From the NCBI GenBank assembly GCA_905234275.1, contig CAJOHD010000005.1:172620-236619 (forward strand): 64,000 nucleotides of DNA, in the 5' to 3' direction. Made by a program: the position numbers and the translations under genes. Shown piece by piece: positions 17,428 to 26,759 of the stretch; position 1 is the stretch's first letter, and the number at the start of each line of letters is the position of its first letter. The stretch is from an uncultured Bacteroidales bacterium. GTDB taxonomy: Bacteria > Bacteroidota > Bacteroidia > Bacteroidales > F082. A model generated the notes under the pieces. It saw nothing but the letters and a program-made list of their open reading frames with translations. It was not told where the DNA came from and made no database searches.

Positions 17428-18567
17428 ATGAAGAAATTGCTATTTATTTGTCTATCAATGACTTTCATATTGTTTTCGTGTGGCGATAAATCGAATAATG
17501 CGAATAACAGGTCGACTGCCGAAAACGATGATTTGATGCCGTATGCAAGTTATATTGATGTAATTCATTATAAATCAGGATATTACATAAACGTTTCGTG
17601 TCCATGGAACGAAAAATCGCTTGGTGAGTTTTACCTTTATCCAGATACTTTGCAGCTCCCAGATGAGCTTGAAAATAAGGCAGTGATACGTACTCCTGTA
17701 CAGAATGTGATTGCTTATTCATCGACGCAATGGTCAGTATTTCTTGAGCTTGGCGAAATCTGCAGGGTGAAAGGCATACTTGAGAGTAATTATACCGACA
17801 ATCCTGAAATCAAGCGGCTTTTGGCAGAGAAAAAGATTGAGGATGTGGGCATTGAGACGAGTCTTAAGACCGAAATTGCCATCAATCTTCATCCCAATGT
17901 GATTCTCTATACGCCATATTCAACGGTGCCTAAGACAGAAATAGGTGATCTGACCGGCGCTGTGATGTTTCCTTTCGCTGATTACCTTGAAAATCATCCA
18001 CTTGGACGTGCTGAATGGCTGAAACTGATAGGTTTTCTCACCTGTCGTGAAGCTGACACCGACAAATGGTTCAATGATATCGTAAGTCGTTATGAATCAT
18101 TGAAAAACATCTGCCAAGATGTGAAAAAGCGTCCTACTGTCTTTTCAGATTTGCCGTTTGAAGGACAATGGTATTTGCCTGGTGGCGCAAGCTATATCGC
18201 GCAGATTTTCCATGATGCCGGTGCTGATTATATTTGGAGTGACAACAACTCCACCGCCAGTCTGCCTGTCGATGCGGAAACAGTGCTTTCCAAAGCCCGT
18301 GACGCTGATTTCTGGCGTATCATGAATTCGACTAATACGAAGTATTCTTACGAACGCTTAGCTGTTGAAAATGAATTATATACGTATTTCAAAGCATATA
18401 AAGACAGAAACATTTTGGTTTGCGATATTCGTGAGAGCGGATACTTCGAGAAATCGGAATATGAGCCTGATTTGCTGCTGAAAGATTTCGTGTTGGCATT
18501 TCATCCCGAGCTGATTGAATCTGATTATCAACCGCATTATTTTTACAAACTGACAGATGAAAAATAG
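17428..18567 (+). CDS. ABC importer substrate-binding lipoprotein (metal-chelate/corrinoid type)
   Basis: 379 aa. Signal peptide with lipobox (ILFSC) gives a lipid-anchored periplasmic protein. The rest fits the BtuF/FepB helical-backbone binding fold: NVIAYSSTQWSVFLELGE near the start of lobe 1, a long linker helix (ADTDKWFNDIVSRYESLKN), and WYLPGGASYIAQIFHDAGADYIW in lobe 2. It overlaps the FecCD permease gene by 11 nt, and the ATPase follows, making a complete importer. Substrate (iron siderophore, haem or cobalamin) cannot be read from the sequence. Cobalamin would suit the B12-dependent KamE encoded nearby, but no cobalamin riboswitch is visible upstream. Confidence 0.82.
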   Translation: MKKLLFICLSMTFILFSCGDKSNNANNRSTAENDDLMPYASYIDVIHYKSGYYINVSCPWNEKSLGEFYLYPDTLQLPDELENKAVIRTPVQNVIAYSSTQWSVFLELGEICRVKGILESNYTDNPEIKRLLAEKKIEDVGIETSLKTEIAINLHPNVILYTPYSTVPKTEIGDLTGAVMFPFADYLENHPLGRAEWLKLIGFLTCREADTDKWFNDIVSRYESLKNICQDVKKRPTVFSDLPFEGQWYLPGGASYIAQIFHDAGADYIWSDNNSTASLPVDAETVLSKARDADFWRIMNSTNTKYSYERLAVENELYTYFKAYKDRNILVCDIRESGYFEKSEYEPDLLLKDFVLAFHPELIESDYQPHYFYKLTDEK

Positions 18568-19579
18568 CAAGATAACATTCGGAATTTTAGGGATAATAAT
18601 CGTAGGAATAGCGCTTTTTATCCTCAATTTATTCGTCGGATCGGTCACGGTGCCATTCGATGAAATATTTAAAGTATTACTTGATGATAATCCTGATAAG
18701 ACATTGAGTGTCATTATTTTTAATTATAGACTTCCGCAAGCTTTGACGGCGCTTTTAGCAGGAGCTTCGTTAGCAGTTGCCGGTCTCTTGATGCAGACCT
18801 TGTTCCGCAACCCTCTCGCCGATCCTTCCATGTTGGGAATTTCAAGCGGCGCCAGTTTAGGCGTCGGAATAGTGATACTCTTAACAGGTGCGATTTCCGG
18901 AACCGCCGTCTCATCATTTGGCTGGTGGTCAACCATTGGAGTGAGTCTGGCAGCATTCATTGGTGCAGTGGTGGTTTTGTTCGTGATGTTGGCGTTCAGC
19001 TCACGAATGAAAAACATGACAACCTTGATTATCATAGGATTGATGATTGCTTATCTCGCTGGCTCAATCACCGATATTCTGAAATTTTTCAGTCTTAAAG
19101 AAGACATCCACGCCTTCGTGATCTGGGGAATGGGTAGCTTCTCGGGAGTCGGAACCTCAAAAATGCCTGTTTTCGCAATCAGCATCATTATCGGTCTCGT
19201 GGTGACATTCTTCTTATCTAAGAACCTGAATATCTTGCTTTTAGGTGAGATGTACGCTGAAAATCTCGGTCTCAACCTACGTAAAAACAGTGTGATAATA
19301 ATTCTTGTTTCAGGTTATCTCACGGCTATCGTAACAGCTTACTGCGGTCCTATCGCTTTTGTCGGTTTGGCGATGCCTCATATCGCGCGATTCCTATTTA
19401 AGAGCAGCGACCATCGTCTCCTCATCCCTGCCACAATGCTTATCGGCATGGATATGGCGTTGATTTGCAATCTGATAGCACGCATGCCGGGATTCGACGG
19501 CAACTTACCTATCAATGCTGTTACAGCCTTTATCGGCGCACCAGTTGTTATTTCAGTAATTTTGAAAAGTAGAAAATAA
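18557..19579 (+). CDS. FecCD/BtuC-family ABC importer permease
   Basis: 340 aa, inner membrane, about ten helices. Family signatures: NYRLPQALTALLAGASLAVAGLLMQTLFRNPLADPSMLGISSGASLGV (the FecCD entry motif with RxPR-like NYRLPQ), GEMYAENLGLNLR (coupling-helix region that docks the ATPase) and GPIAFVGLAMPHIARFL. It would pass the chelate across the membrane, driven by the ATPase encoded directly after it (stop and start share one base). The start overlaps the binding-protein gene, indicating coupled translation. Confidence 0.93.
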   Translation: MKNSKITFGILGIIIVGIALFILNLFVGSVTVPFDEIFKVLLDDNPDKTLSVIIFNYRLPQALTALLAGASLAVAGLLMQTLFRNPLADPSMLGISSGASLGVGIVILLTGAISGTAVSSFGWWSTIGVSLAAFIGAVVVLFVMLAFSSRMKNMTTLIIIGLMIAYLAGSITDILKFFSLKEDIHAFVIWGMGSFSGVGTSKMPVFAISIIIGLVVTFFLSKNLNILLLGEMYAENLGLNLRKNSVIIILVSGYLTAIVTAYCGPIAFVGLAMPHIARFLFKSSDHRLLIPATMLIGMDMALICNLIARMPGFDGNLPINAVTAFIGAPVVISVILKSRK

Positions 19580-20328
19580 TGGAAATATTAAAAACATCAG
19601 CATTATCAATCGGTTATGATACCAAAACCGTCGTTTCAAACATCAATGTGACGCTCAATGAGGGTGATATCATCGCTCTCGTGGGTCCTAACGGTGCAGG
19701 AAAATCGACGCTTTTCAAGACGTTTTCGACGCATATCAAGCCTGTTGGCGGTAAGATCGAGCTCTTTGGAAAAGACCTGATTTCATATTCGCCAAAGGAG
19801 CGCGCTAAGCTTCTTGGCATCGTCCTCACCGAACGCCCTGACGATATGTTCCTGAAGGTCTTCGACGTGGTCGCAGCAGGCCGTTATCCTTACACCGGAA
19901 TGTTTGGAAAGCTGACAGAAAACGATGAAAACGAGATTAAAGTATCACTTGAATTGGTTGGTGTTAATCATCTGATTGACAGAGTTTTTAATACTTTGTC
20001 TGATGGTGAAAAACAAAAGGTTATGATAGCTAAAGCGATAGCTCAAAACACCCCTATCATCATGCTTGACGAGCCGACAGCCTTCCTTGATTATCCGAGC
20101 AAGATAGAGCTGTTTTCATTGTTAAAAAAGCTGGCTAAAGAACAGAAAAAAGCTATTCTTTTCAGTTCGCATGACCTCGAGCTTCTGCTTCGTTACACCG
20201 ACAACCTTTGGATTATCGCAAAAGACCAACAGTTCGTCGCAGGAAACAGTACGGAATTATTGAAGAATGGAGTCATCAAAAAATATTTTGGATTAAAAGA
20301 CACTGATAACGATTATCTTTTGAAATAA
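19579..20328 (+). CDS. ABC importer ATP-binding protein (FecE/BtuD type)
   Basis: 249 aa, cytoplasmic face. Walker A GPNGAGKSTLFKT, Q-loop region with LGIVLTERPDD, signature TLSDGEKQKVMIAKAIAQ (LSDGE in place of LSGGE), Walker B IIMLDEPTAFLD, and H-loop SSHDLELLLR. GRYPYTGMFG in the helical domain is characteristic of the iron-chelate/B12 subfamily. Third gene of the importer operon; the gene after it has its own promoter element. Confidence 0.93.
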   Translation: MEILKTSALSIGYDTKTVVSNINVTLNEGDIIALVGPNGAGKSTLFKTFSTHIKPVGGKIELFGKDLISYSPKERAKLLGIVLTERPDDMFLKVFDVVAAGRYPYTGMFGKLTENDENEIKVSLELVGVNHLIDRVFNTLSDGEKQKVMIAKAIAQNTPIIMLDEPTAFLDYPSKIELFSLLKKLAKEQKKAILFSSHDLELLLRYTDNLWIIAKDQQFVAGNSTELLKNGVIKKYFGLKDTDNDYLLK

Positions 20329-20334
20329 AATTTA

Positions 20335-20342
20335 TAACTTTG
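20335..20342 (+). promoter_or_regulatory. -7 element (TAACTTTG) before the first Omp28-like gene
   Basis: TAACTTTG fits TAnnTTTG and lies 23 nt before the ATG at 20365. No well-spaced TTG precedes it, so strength is uncertain. Confidence 0.4.
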
Positions 20343-20364
20343 CAAACATTAAAATTATCATCTT

Positions 20365-22014
20365 ATGAAAAAACTATTATCAATCATTACATTAAGCCTT
20401 ATTATTGGCATCGGCGTTTCAAACGCTCAGAATCAAAGAACCGTTGTGCTTGAATGCTTTACGAGTACGACTTGCGGTCCTTGCGCATCGGCAAATCCAG
20501 CTTTGGACGCCCTTATTAGCAATAACGCCGATCAGCTTATCGCCATCAAATACCATGTTAACTGGCCTGCTGCCGGTGACCCGATGAACCTTCACAATCC
20601 TGGCGATGTGTCGGCTAAAGTCTCTTTTTACAGCATCAATGCTGTTCCTTATTCAGTTGGAGACGGCACTTGGATTGGCAACTCTGGCAGCGTAAGTCAA
20701 AGTTTGGTCAACCAATGGGCTGCAGTTGAATCGCCTATCGAGATGAGAATGACTCATTATTTTAATGCTGCTCAAGACACTATGTTTGTTGTCGTTATGG
20801 GTAAAGCTACTACAGCAATCAACTCTGAAAACTTGAGACTTAACATCTCTGTTATTGAAAAAACGATGGAATATGCTTCTGCTCCGGGATCTAACGGTGA
20901 GAGAATATTCCACAACGTTATGAAAAAACTTCTTCCTGGTGCAAGCGGAACTGGAATAAGAGCAATGGAAGCTGGTGACTATTTCGCATATAAATATTCA
21001 TGGGCATTAGCCAATGTGATGAATGTCAGCGAGTTGACAGCAGTTGCATGGCTCCAGGACAGCAACACAAAACAAATGATTCAGGGATGCAAATCTTCAG
21101 ACGACTTCCAGCCATTTTATGGAAAACAGGCAAAGATAAGCAGTTTAGACCATACGATGAAGACCGTCTGCTCTTCACGCGTCAATCCTGATATCTTTGT
21201 GACCAACTTCGGCTCAGAAACCATCAACTCATTGTCTATCAATGTAACAGTAAACGGAACTAATATCGGTGACTATACTTGGGAAGGCACTATTGCCACT
21301 GGGGCAACAGCTAAGATTAACTTTGGTGTATTGAGTTTTGAAGATGTTGAAATTCTTGAGAACAATGAAATGATCTTTGAAATAACACAAATCAATGGCG
21401 CTGCCGACGATTATGCACCAGATACTTATAAATACAAATTCAATGAGGCATCTCTGGTTATAAATAAACCTTTTAAACTTGTGCTCAGAACTGACGATGA
21501 GCCACAGCTTATCACTTGGGAAGTCACTAATACCTCAGGTGAAGTTGTTGTGAGCGGTGGCCCTTATGAAGAAGCGCACAAACAATACACCGATAACTTT
21601 GAGCTTAACAGCGATGACTGCTATATGTTTACAATTTACGATGCTGGCGGTAATGGTCTTCAAGGCGGAAATGGTCTCTATGGCTTAAAAGTTGGCAGCC
21701 AAACAATCGCTTCAGGTAGCGCATTCACTGATAGAGAATCGAATGAATTTGCATATTCGACAAATGACGACGTTGCTGAAACCCTTGCAAACAACGCTAA
21801 CATCTACCCTAACCCGTCAAATGGTTTGATTACAATTGATGTTGAAGGAACTAATATAATGACAATTTATACAACGGCTGGTCAATTGGTTTATAATCAA
21901 TCAATTAACGATAAAACAACCGTTGATTTGTCAAAGCTTGAAAAAGGCACCTATTTGATGGTCTTAACTGACAAGGACGGTCAAAACACAAAGCAAGTAA
22001 TTGTATTACAATAA
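20365..22014 (+). CDS. Omp28-related thioredoxin-fold protein with T9SS sorting domain
   Basis: 549 aa, exported. Signal peptide residues 1-21 (ending SNAQ). A thioredoxin-like region follows: VLECFTSTTCGPCASANPALDALI has a CGPC active-site pair, and INAVPYSVGDGTWIGNSG corresponds to the cis-Pro side. The central part resembles Omp28 beta domains; ITWEVTNTSGEVV...DDCYMFTIYDAGGNGLQGG is a domain common in T9SS proteins. The C-terminus (NIYPNPSNGLITIDVEG ... KGTYLMVLTDKDGQNTKQVIVLQ) is a type A sorting signal. A surface or secreted redox role is inferred from the CxxC motif. A close relative is at 25014-26633. A terminator follows at 22028. Confidence 0.85.
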   Translation: MKKLLSIITLSLIIGIGVSNAQNQRTVVLECFTSTTCGPCASANPALDALISNNADQLIAIKYHVNWPAAGDPMNLHNPGDVSAKVSFYSINAVPYSVGDGTWIGNSGSVSQSLVNQWAAVESPIEMRMTHYFNAAQDTMFVVVMGKATTAINSENLRLNISVIEKTMEYASAPGSNGERIFHNVMKKLLPGASGTGIRAMEAGDYFAYKYSWALANVMNVSELTAVAWLQDSNTKQMIQGCKSSDDFQPFYGKQAKISSLDHTMKTVCSSRVNPDIFVTNFGSETINSLSINVTVNGTNIGDYTWEGTIATGATAKINFGVLSFEDVEILENNEMIFEITQINGAADDYAPDTYKYKFNEASLVINKPFKLVLRTDDEPQLITWEVTNTSGEVVVSGGPYEEAHKQYTDNFELNSDDCYMFTIYDAGGNGLQGGNGLYGLKVGSQTIASGSAFTDRESNEFAYSTNDDVAETLANNANIYPNPSNGLITIDVEGTNIMTIYTTAGQLVYNQSINDKTTVDLSKLEKGTYLMVLTDKDGQNTKQVIVLQ

Positions 22015-22027
22015 GTTAAATCATAAT

Positions 22028-22055
22028 GGGCTGGCGTTATAAGTCAGCCCTTTTT
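22028..22055 (+). terminator. Rho-independent terminator, directly before the amidohydrolase start
   Basis: GGGCTG (22028-22033) pairs with CAGCCC (22045-22050) across 11 nt, followed by TTTTT. Only 5 nt separate the T-run from the ATG at 22061, so the stem could also affect ribosome access to the next gene. Confidence 0.75.
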
Positions 22056-22060
22056 GTACC

Positions 22061-23635
22061 ATGAGAAGAATACTGTTATTTTTAATAATTGTTTCGATGT
22101 TTTCCTGCAGTGAACGCACCAAAGTCGATCTGATTGTTTACAACGCCAATGTCTATACTGTTGACAATCAGTTCAGTAAGGCACAAGCATTTGCCATTCA
22201 GGATGGAAAGTTTGTTGCCATTGGTTCTAACAGAAATGTTTTACGACATTATAACGCCACTAAAACCCTTGATGCACAAGGACAAAGCATCTATCCTGGC
22301 TTCATCGACGGACACTGCCACTTTGTTGGTTATGGTGAGACGAAAGTGCGTTACGCTGACCTTAATGGCTGCAAATCGTTTGAGGAAGTTCTTGAAAGGC
22401 TTGCAAAACTTAACGAAGGCAACGATTCTGAATGGCTTCTTGGTCGCGGCTGGGACCAGAACCTTTGGGAAGTGAAGGAATTCCCTAAAAACACTGAGCT
22501 TCAGAAACGTTTTCCTGATAAAAAAGTACTTATCACTCGAGTTGATGGTCACGCTGTGCTTGTAAGCGATAATGTATTGAAACTCATTGGATTATACGGA
22601 AAGACCGGGATCGATATTAAGCCAGGAGGAATACTTTTAGATAATGCCGCCGACATGGCGAAAGCAATAGTTCCACCGCTTGATAACGCTCAGAGAATCA
22701 AAGCGTTAAAGATTGCGCAGCGCGACTGTTTAGCTCACGGTTTGACTGGAGTTACTGACGCTGGTCTTGATATAAAATCAATCGCTCTTATTGATTCTTT
22801 ACAGACTGAGGGTGTTTTAAAGATGAAAATCAATGCTATGGTGAATCCGGATGATGAAACCATGGATTACTTCATGAAATTCGGGGTTATCGAAAAAGAA
22901 CGCCTTACAGTTCGTTCCGTGAAAATCTACGCTGACGGTGCTCTCGGTTCGCGTGGCGCCAAGTTGCTTGAGCCATATTCCGATGCACCCGAAGCCACTG
23001 GATTATATGTTGAAAATGAAGAATTCTACGATCATGTCTGCGAAAAGGCTTACAACGCAGGCTATCAGGTGTGCTGTCATGCCATCGGCGACGGCGGCGT
23101 GAGGATGATTCTCAACGAATATGGCAAGTTTTTAAAAGGCGAAAACGACCTCAGATGGCGTATCGAGCACTCTCAGGTGGTTAATCCTCAGGACTTTGCA
23201 TTATATAAAGAATACAGCGTCATTCCTTCGATTCAAGCCACACACTGCACTTCCGACATGCCATGGGCGGAGGAACGCCTGGGTTCAGAAAGGGTTAAAA
23301 ATGCCTACGCATACAAGACCTTACTCGCACAAAACGGCTGGCTCATCAACGGCACGGACTTCCCTATTGAGCACATCTCCCCTCTTAAGACCTTCTATTC
23401 GTCTGTTGCTCGCGAATATCTGACCGACAACAAATTAAGTCGTGAAGAAGCCTTAAAATCAATGACAATTTGGACAGCGAAAGGTTATTTTGCCGAGTCT
23501 CGCAAAGGCAGCATCGAAATCGGTAAAGAGGCTGATTTTGTTATACTTTCAGACGATATCATGACCATTGAGGACGAAAAAATCCCCGAAGTGAAGGTTG
23601 TTAATACCTTTATCAACGGGGAATTAGTTTATTGA
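22061..23635 (+). CDS. Amidohydrolase family 3 (YtcJ-like) lipoprotein
   Basis: 524 aa. N-terminal signal with lipobox (SMFSC), so it is probably lipid-anchored in the periplasm. Amidohydrolase core: beta-domain start VDLIVYNANVYTVD, metal-site GFIDGHCHFVGYG (HxH), ADGALGSRGAKLLEPYSD, CCHAIGDGGVRMIL, WRIEHSQVV, and TDFPIEHISP. These are the metal ligands and fold markers of the YtcJ/PF07969 group, which hydrolyse amide-like substrates; the substrate is unknown. It follows the terminator of the Omp28-like gene so closely that its own promoter must lie inside or before that hairpin. It converges on mpl with 16 nt between stops. Confidence 0.88.
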   Translation: MRRILLFLIIVSMFSCSERTKVDLIVYNANVYTVDNQFSKAQAFAIQDGKFVAIGSNRNVLRHYNATKTLDAQGQSIYPGFIDGHCHFVGYGETKVRYADLNGCKSFEEVLERLAKLNEGNDSEWLLGRGWDQNLWEVKEFPKNTELQKRFPDKKVLITRVDGHAVLVSDNVLKLIGLYGKTGIDIKPGGILLDNAADMAKAIVPPLDNAQRIKALKIAQRDCLAHGLTGVTDAGLDIKSIALIDSLQTEGVLKMKINAMVNPDDETMDYFMKFGVIEKERLTVRSVKIYADGALGSRGAKLLEPYSDAPEATGLYVENEEFYDHVCEKAYNAGYQVCCHAIGDGGVRMILNEYGKFLKGENDLRWRIEHSQVVNPQDFALYKEYSVIPSIQATHCTSDMPWAEERLGSERVKNAYAYKTLLAQNGWLINGTDFPIEHISPLKTFYSSVAREYLTDNKLSREEALKSMTIWTAKGYFAESRKGSIEIGKEADFVILSDDIMTIEDEKIPEVKVVNTFINGELVY

Positions 23636-23651
23636 TACCGGCATTAAAAAT

Positions 23652-25010
23652 TTAAAATAACTGTTTCAAATCTTCTGTGGTGAGACCATTGAAATCACCG
23701 GAGCTCATGAAACCACCGACCATGTTGGTTCGGTCTAAGCCGTTTAACAATGTTACAAGCTCGTCTTTTGAGTGAACCACCTGCAAATCAGGGCGCTGGA
23801 AGCCTTTGATGATTCGTTCGTCGGTCATCATGTCGAGCTTCTTGATGGCAACAGCATGTGGATCGTAGAATACAACGGCTTTGTCGCAGTTGTCCAAGCA
23901 GTGTGCGTAATGGTCGATGAAGACCTCGCTAAGACTGCTGTAAGTGTGCAACTCAAACACTACCAATAAGTTTTTGTTGGCATATTGTTCGCGTAAAGCC
24001 TTCACTGTTGCCAGGACCTTCGACGGAGCATGAGCGAAGTCACGGAACACGAGGTTGCCTTTGGCTTTGTTTTCAAACAACAGCTCAAGTCTTCTGGCAG
24101 CGCCTTTGAACGTCTTGATAGCTTCATAAAATTGCTCGTCGCTGATGCCGACCTGCTTCGCCACATAACGTGCAGCGTTGATATTCTTCATGTTATGCTC
24201 GCCAAAAATCTGCACTTTCTCTTCCTTCCCGTTAGGCAGAATCAAAATAGTATTGTCGCCGTCTGTTCTGTAATGATGAATCTCGTATCCGTAAGTCGGA
24301 ACACTAGCATTTTCTGCTATTTTCTTAGCTTCAACATCGTTGTCGTCGTAAATCAGACAGCCACCTTTTTCAATGGTTTTAACAAAGATTCTGAACTGAT
24401 CTAGATAGCAATCAAATGTTGGGAAAACGTTGACATGATCCCACCCTATTCCGCTAATTACAGCGATATGCGGATGGTATTTGTGGAATTTAGGCACGCG
24501 GTCTATAGGCGAAGTGAGGTATTCGTCGCCCTCAATCACCATATATTTTGCAGTCTCGCTGAGACGCACCATCACGTCAAAACCTTCGAGTTGCGCGCCG
24601 ACCATAAAGTCGGTTTCGATGCCGGCTTGTTTCATCACGTGCAGAATCATCGAGGTGATTGTGGTCTTTCCGTGACTGCCGCCGATCACGATGCGTATTT
24701 TATCTTTGCTTTGTTCGTAAAGATATTCCGGATATGAATAAATTTTAAGTCCAAGTTCTTGAGCACGAACAAGTTCCGGGTTGTCGATACGGGCGTGCAT
24801 TCCCAAAATCACAGCTTCATACGAATTGTCTAAAAGCTCCGGATGCCAGCCAAATTCTTTTGGCAAGATGCCTTCTTTCTCCAATCTGGTTCTTGATGGT
24901 TCAAAAATCTCATCGTCAGAACCTGTCACTTCGTAACCCTTTCTGTGTAAAGCGATTGCAAGGTTATGCATCGCGCTTCCGCCTACTGCAATAAAATGGA
25001 CTTTCTTCAT
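23652..25010 (-). CDS. mpl: UDP-N-acetylmuramate:L-alanyl-gamma-D-glutamyl-meso-diaminopimelate ligase
   Basis: 452 aa, cytoplasmic Mur-ligase family. It recycles murein tripeptide by joining it to UDP-MurNAc. The N-terminal Rossmann segment reads IAVGGSAMHNLAIALHRKGYEVTGSDDE, the ATP loop is GGSHGKTTITSMI, and GDEYLTS, SGIGWDHVNVFPTFD and FRDFAHAPSKVLATVKALRE are the central and C-terminal Mur motifs; HAPSK and the length separate Mpl from MurC. The gene follows an Omp28-like gene on the same strand with a 3-nt gap. NamZ and GH20 genes elsewhere in the window fit the same recycling theme. Confidence 0.92.
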   Translation of the reverse strand: MKKVHFIAVGGSAMHNLAIALHRKGYEVTGSDDEIFEPSRTRLEKEGILPKEFGWHPELLDNSYEAVILGMHARIDNPELVRAQELGLKIYSYPEYLYEQSKDKIRIVIGGSHGKTTITSMILHVMKQAGIETDFMVGAQLEGFDVMVRLSETAKYMVIEGDEYLTSPIDRVPKFHKYHPHIAVISGIGWDHVNVFPTFDCYLDQFRIFVKTIEKGGCLIYDDNDVEAKKIAENASVPTYGYEIHHYRTDGDNTILILPNGKEEKVQIFGEHNMKNINAARYVAKQVGISDEQFYEAIKTFKGAARRLELLFENKAKGNLVFRDFAHAPSKVLATVKALREQYANKNLLVVFELHTYSSLSEVFIDHYAHCLDNCDKAVVFYDPHAVAIKKLDMMTDERIIKGFQRPDLQVVHSKDELVTLLNGLDRTNMVGGFMSSGDFNGLTTEDLKQLF

Positions 25011-25013
25011 ATT

Positions 25014-26633
25014 TTATTTTTTGATGACAATTCTTTGTGAAGTTGTTATTCCGTTGATATTCTTGACATTAACAACATACAAGCCTTCTTCAAATGCTGA
25101 TGTGTCAACCGATTCCACATTACCCGATTTTGAATATACAATCTGACCTAAAGCGTTGTAAATCATCACTTCACAGATATCTTCGCCTTCGATGTTAATC
25201 TGATTTGAGGCTGGATTCGGGAATACTGTCAAATAAGATGATGAATTCTCTTCAACGCCGGCATTTTCACATGTAAACTCGACTGCATACTTATTGGTGA
25301 ATACGTTCATATTTGAACCAAACTGCATGAAAATATCGTTGTTGGCATCTTTAATAACACCCAAACCGTTGCCGCAACCATCGCCATTAGGGCTGATAGC
25401 GCTTATTTGATAGCAACCATTCGATGGAATTGACACATAAAACTTGTATGCATGACCACCTTGATCAAAGTGCCACTCTCCTGTTATCTCATTGGTTTCC
25501 ATGTTTTTGAGCTGCATATAGAATCTGTCTGGATCTGAAGCTGATTTCACTTGGAAGTACAGGTCACCAGGATGTGACTCGGCTGATTCGATACCGATAG
25601 ACAAATAATTGTCAAATGGATAAGCATCGTCATGGTTATTGATCTTTTTTACATTGAAATTCAATGTGTTAGCTCCTTGAATATCAAATTCCGGCATAAT
25701 AACTTCTGCTGTTTCGCCTTGCGGAAGATTTCCGGTCCAGTTGTATGTATTTATAACGTTGCTGTTCTCATCCTTAACTTCAATTTCCATTGATGTAACT
25801 GTCTCAGTACCAAATGTTTTTATCGTCAAACTCGGGTCAGTTTTTCCTGAACAGTTTTTGGTGATAACAGAACCTATTTTGCGAAGTGCCACGTCATAAT
25901 TCACATTTTCAGGCTCCAGTGAAATTCTCACTGCCTGGAACACTTCCTTTGTTGAGAAGCTTTGCACCCAAGCCACAAGATTCATGTTTTCCTTAGGAAA
26001 TCCTGCCATATCAAACGTTTCGGTAACTGTCATTGACTCTCCTGAAAAAGCAGTACCATTCTGAGTTGGAATAAGATCGCGGGTAACAGCATTGAGTTCA
26101 CTCATGCCTTGCCAGTTTTTCTGAATATGTGATTCAGTCAAAGCAATCATGACTTTAAGGTTTGCCGCACTGCAATCGCCCACTTTGTTAACCACAGCAT
26201 TCACCTGACAAATCGAGCCTTCAAGATAATTATATGACAAATCGATTGTGAAAGGGCTTGTCACATTGATGCGATTGTTGTACATGTTTTTGTATTGAGA
26301 ATAATTTGTTTGGCTTGCGCTACCGCCACCAGACATAGTAAGCGTGCCGTCGACTTTTGCTGTAGGATAGCTGCTAATACCATAAAAATTAGCTCTTGCA
26401 TTAGTTTCTGTAGTGTAAAACTCAGGAGTTGAGAAAGCACTTGTGTGTATTGCCACAGGAGCAACCGCAAGACCTTCTTCCATCATCTGGTTGATGGCAT
26501 TAGCCGCTGCAGGGCAATAAGGACAATTGACACCTGTGAAAACTTCAAACAATACACATTCACGTGCTACGTTTTGCGCTGATAATGAGCCTAATAACAT
26601 AAAGGCTGCAATTGATAATAATATCTTTTTCAT
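25014..26633 (-). CDS. Omp28-related thioredoxin-fold protein with T9SS sorting domain (second copy)
   Basis: 539 aa, exported. Signal peptide residues 1-19 (LSAQ). The thioredoxin-like region has VLFEVFTGVNCPYCPAAANAIN with a CPYC pair, ISSYPTAKVDGTL as the cis-Pro side, and later MIALTESHIQKNWQGMSELNAVTRD. Two further domains precede the T9SS tail VFPNPASNQINIEGED ... GLYVVNVKNINGITTSQRIVIKK. It parallels the protein at 20365 in layout, so the two are probably paralogues. It starts the two-gene run with mpl. A -7 element TATCTTTG is 39 nt upstream. Confidence 0.85.
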   Translation of the reverse strand: MKKILLSIAAFMLLGSLSAQNVARECVLFEVFTGVNCPYCPAAANAINQMMEEGLAVAPVAIHTSAFSTPEFYTTETNARANFYGISSYPTAKVDGTLTMSGGGSASQTNYSQYKNMYNNRINVTSPFTIDLSYNYLEGSICQVNAVVNKVGDCSAANLKVMIALTESHIQKNWQGMSELNAVTRDLIPTQNGTAFSGESMTVTETFDMAGFPKENMNLVAWVQSFSTKEVFQAVRISLEPENVNYDVALRKIGSVITKNCSGKTDPSLTIKTFGTETVTSMEIEVKDENSNVINTYNWTGNLPQGETAEVIMPEFDIQGANTLNFNVKKINNHDDAYPFDNYLSIGIESAESHPGDLYFQVKSASDPDRFYMQLKNMETNEITGEWHFDQGGHAYKFYVSIPSNGCYQISAISPNGDGCGNGLGVIKDANNDIFMQFGSNMNVFTNKYAVEFTCENAGVEENSSSYLTVFPNPASNQINIEGEDICEVMIYNALGQIVYSKSGNVESVDTSAFEEGLYVVNVKNINGITTSQRIVIKK

Positions 26634-26671
26634 CTTTTTAAAATTTAATTGCTTATTAATATTTTACCCTG

Positions 26672-26745
26672 CAAAGATATGAAAAGTTTTTCATATCTAT
26701 TAAACTTTTAAACTACTAAACTATTAAACTAAATTTGTATTTTTG
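26672..26745. promoter_or_regulatory. Divergent -7 elements between the Omp28-like gene and xerD
   Basis: Minus strand TATCTTTG (26679-26672) faces the Omp28-like gene; plus strand TATTTTTG (26738-26745) faces xerD, 15 nt before its ATG. Clear -33 TTG elements are missing, so these rest on the -7 pattern and position. Confidence 0.4.
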
Positions 26746-26759
26746 CATAAAATTTAGAA

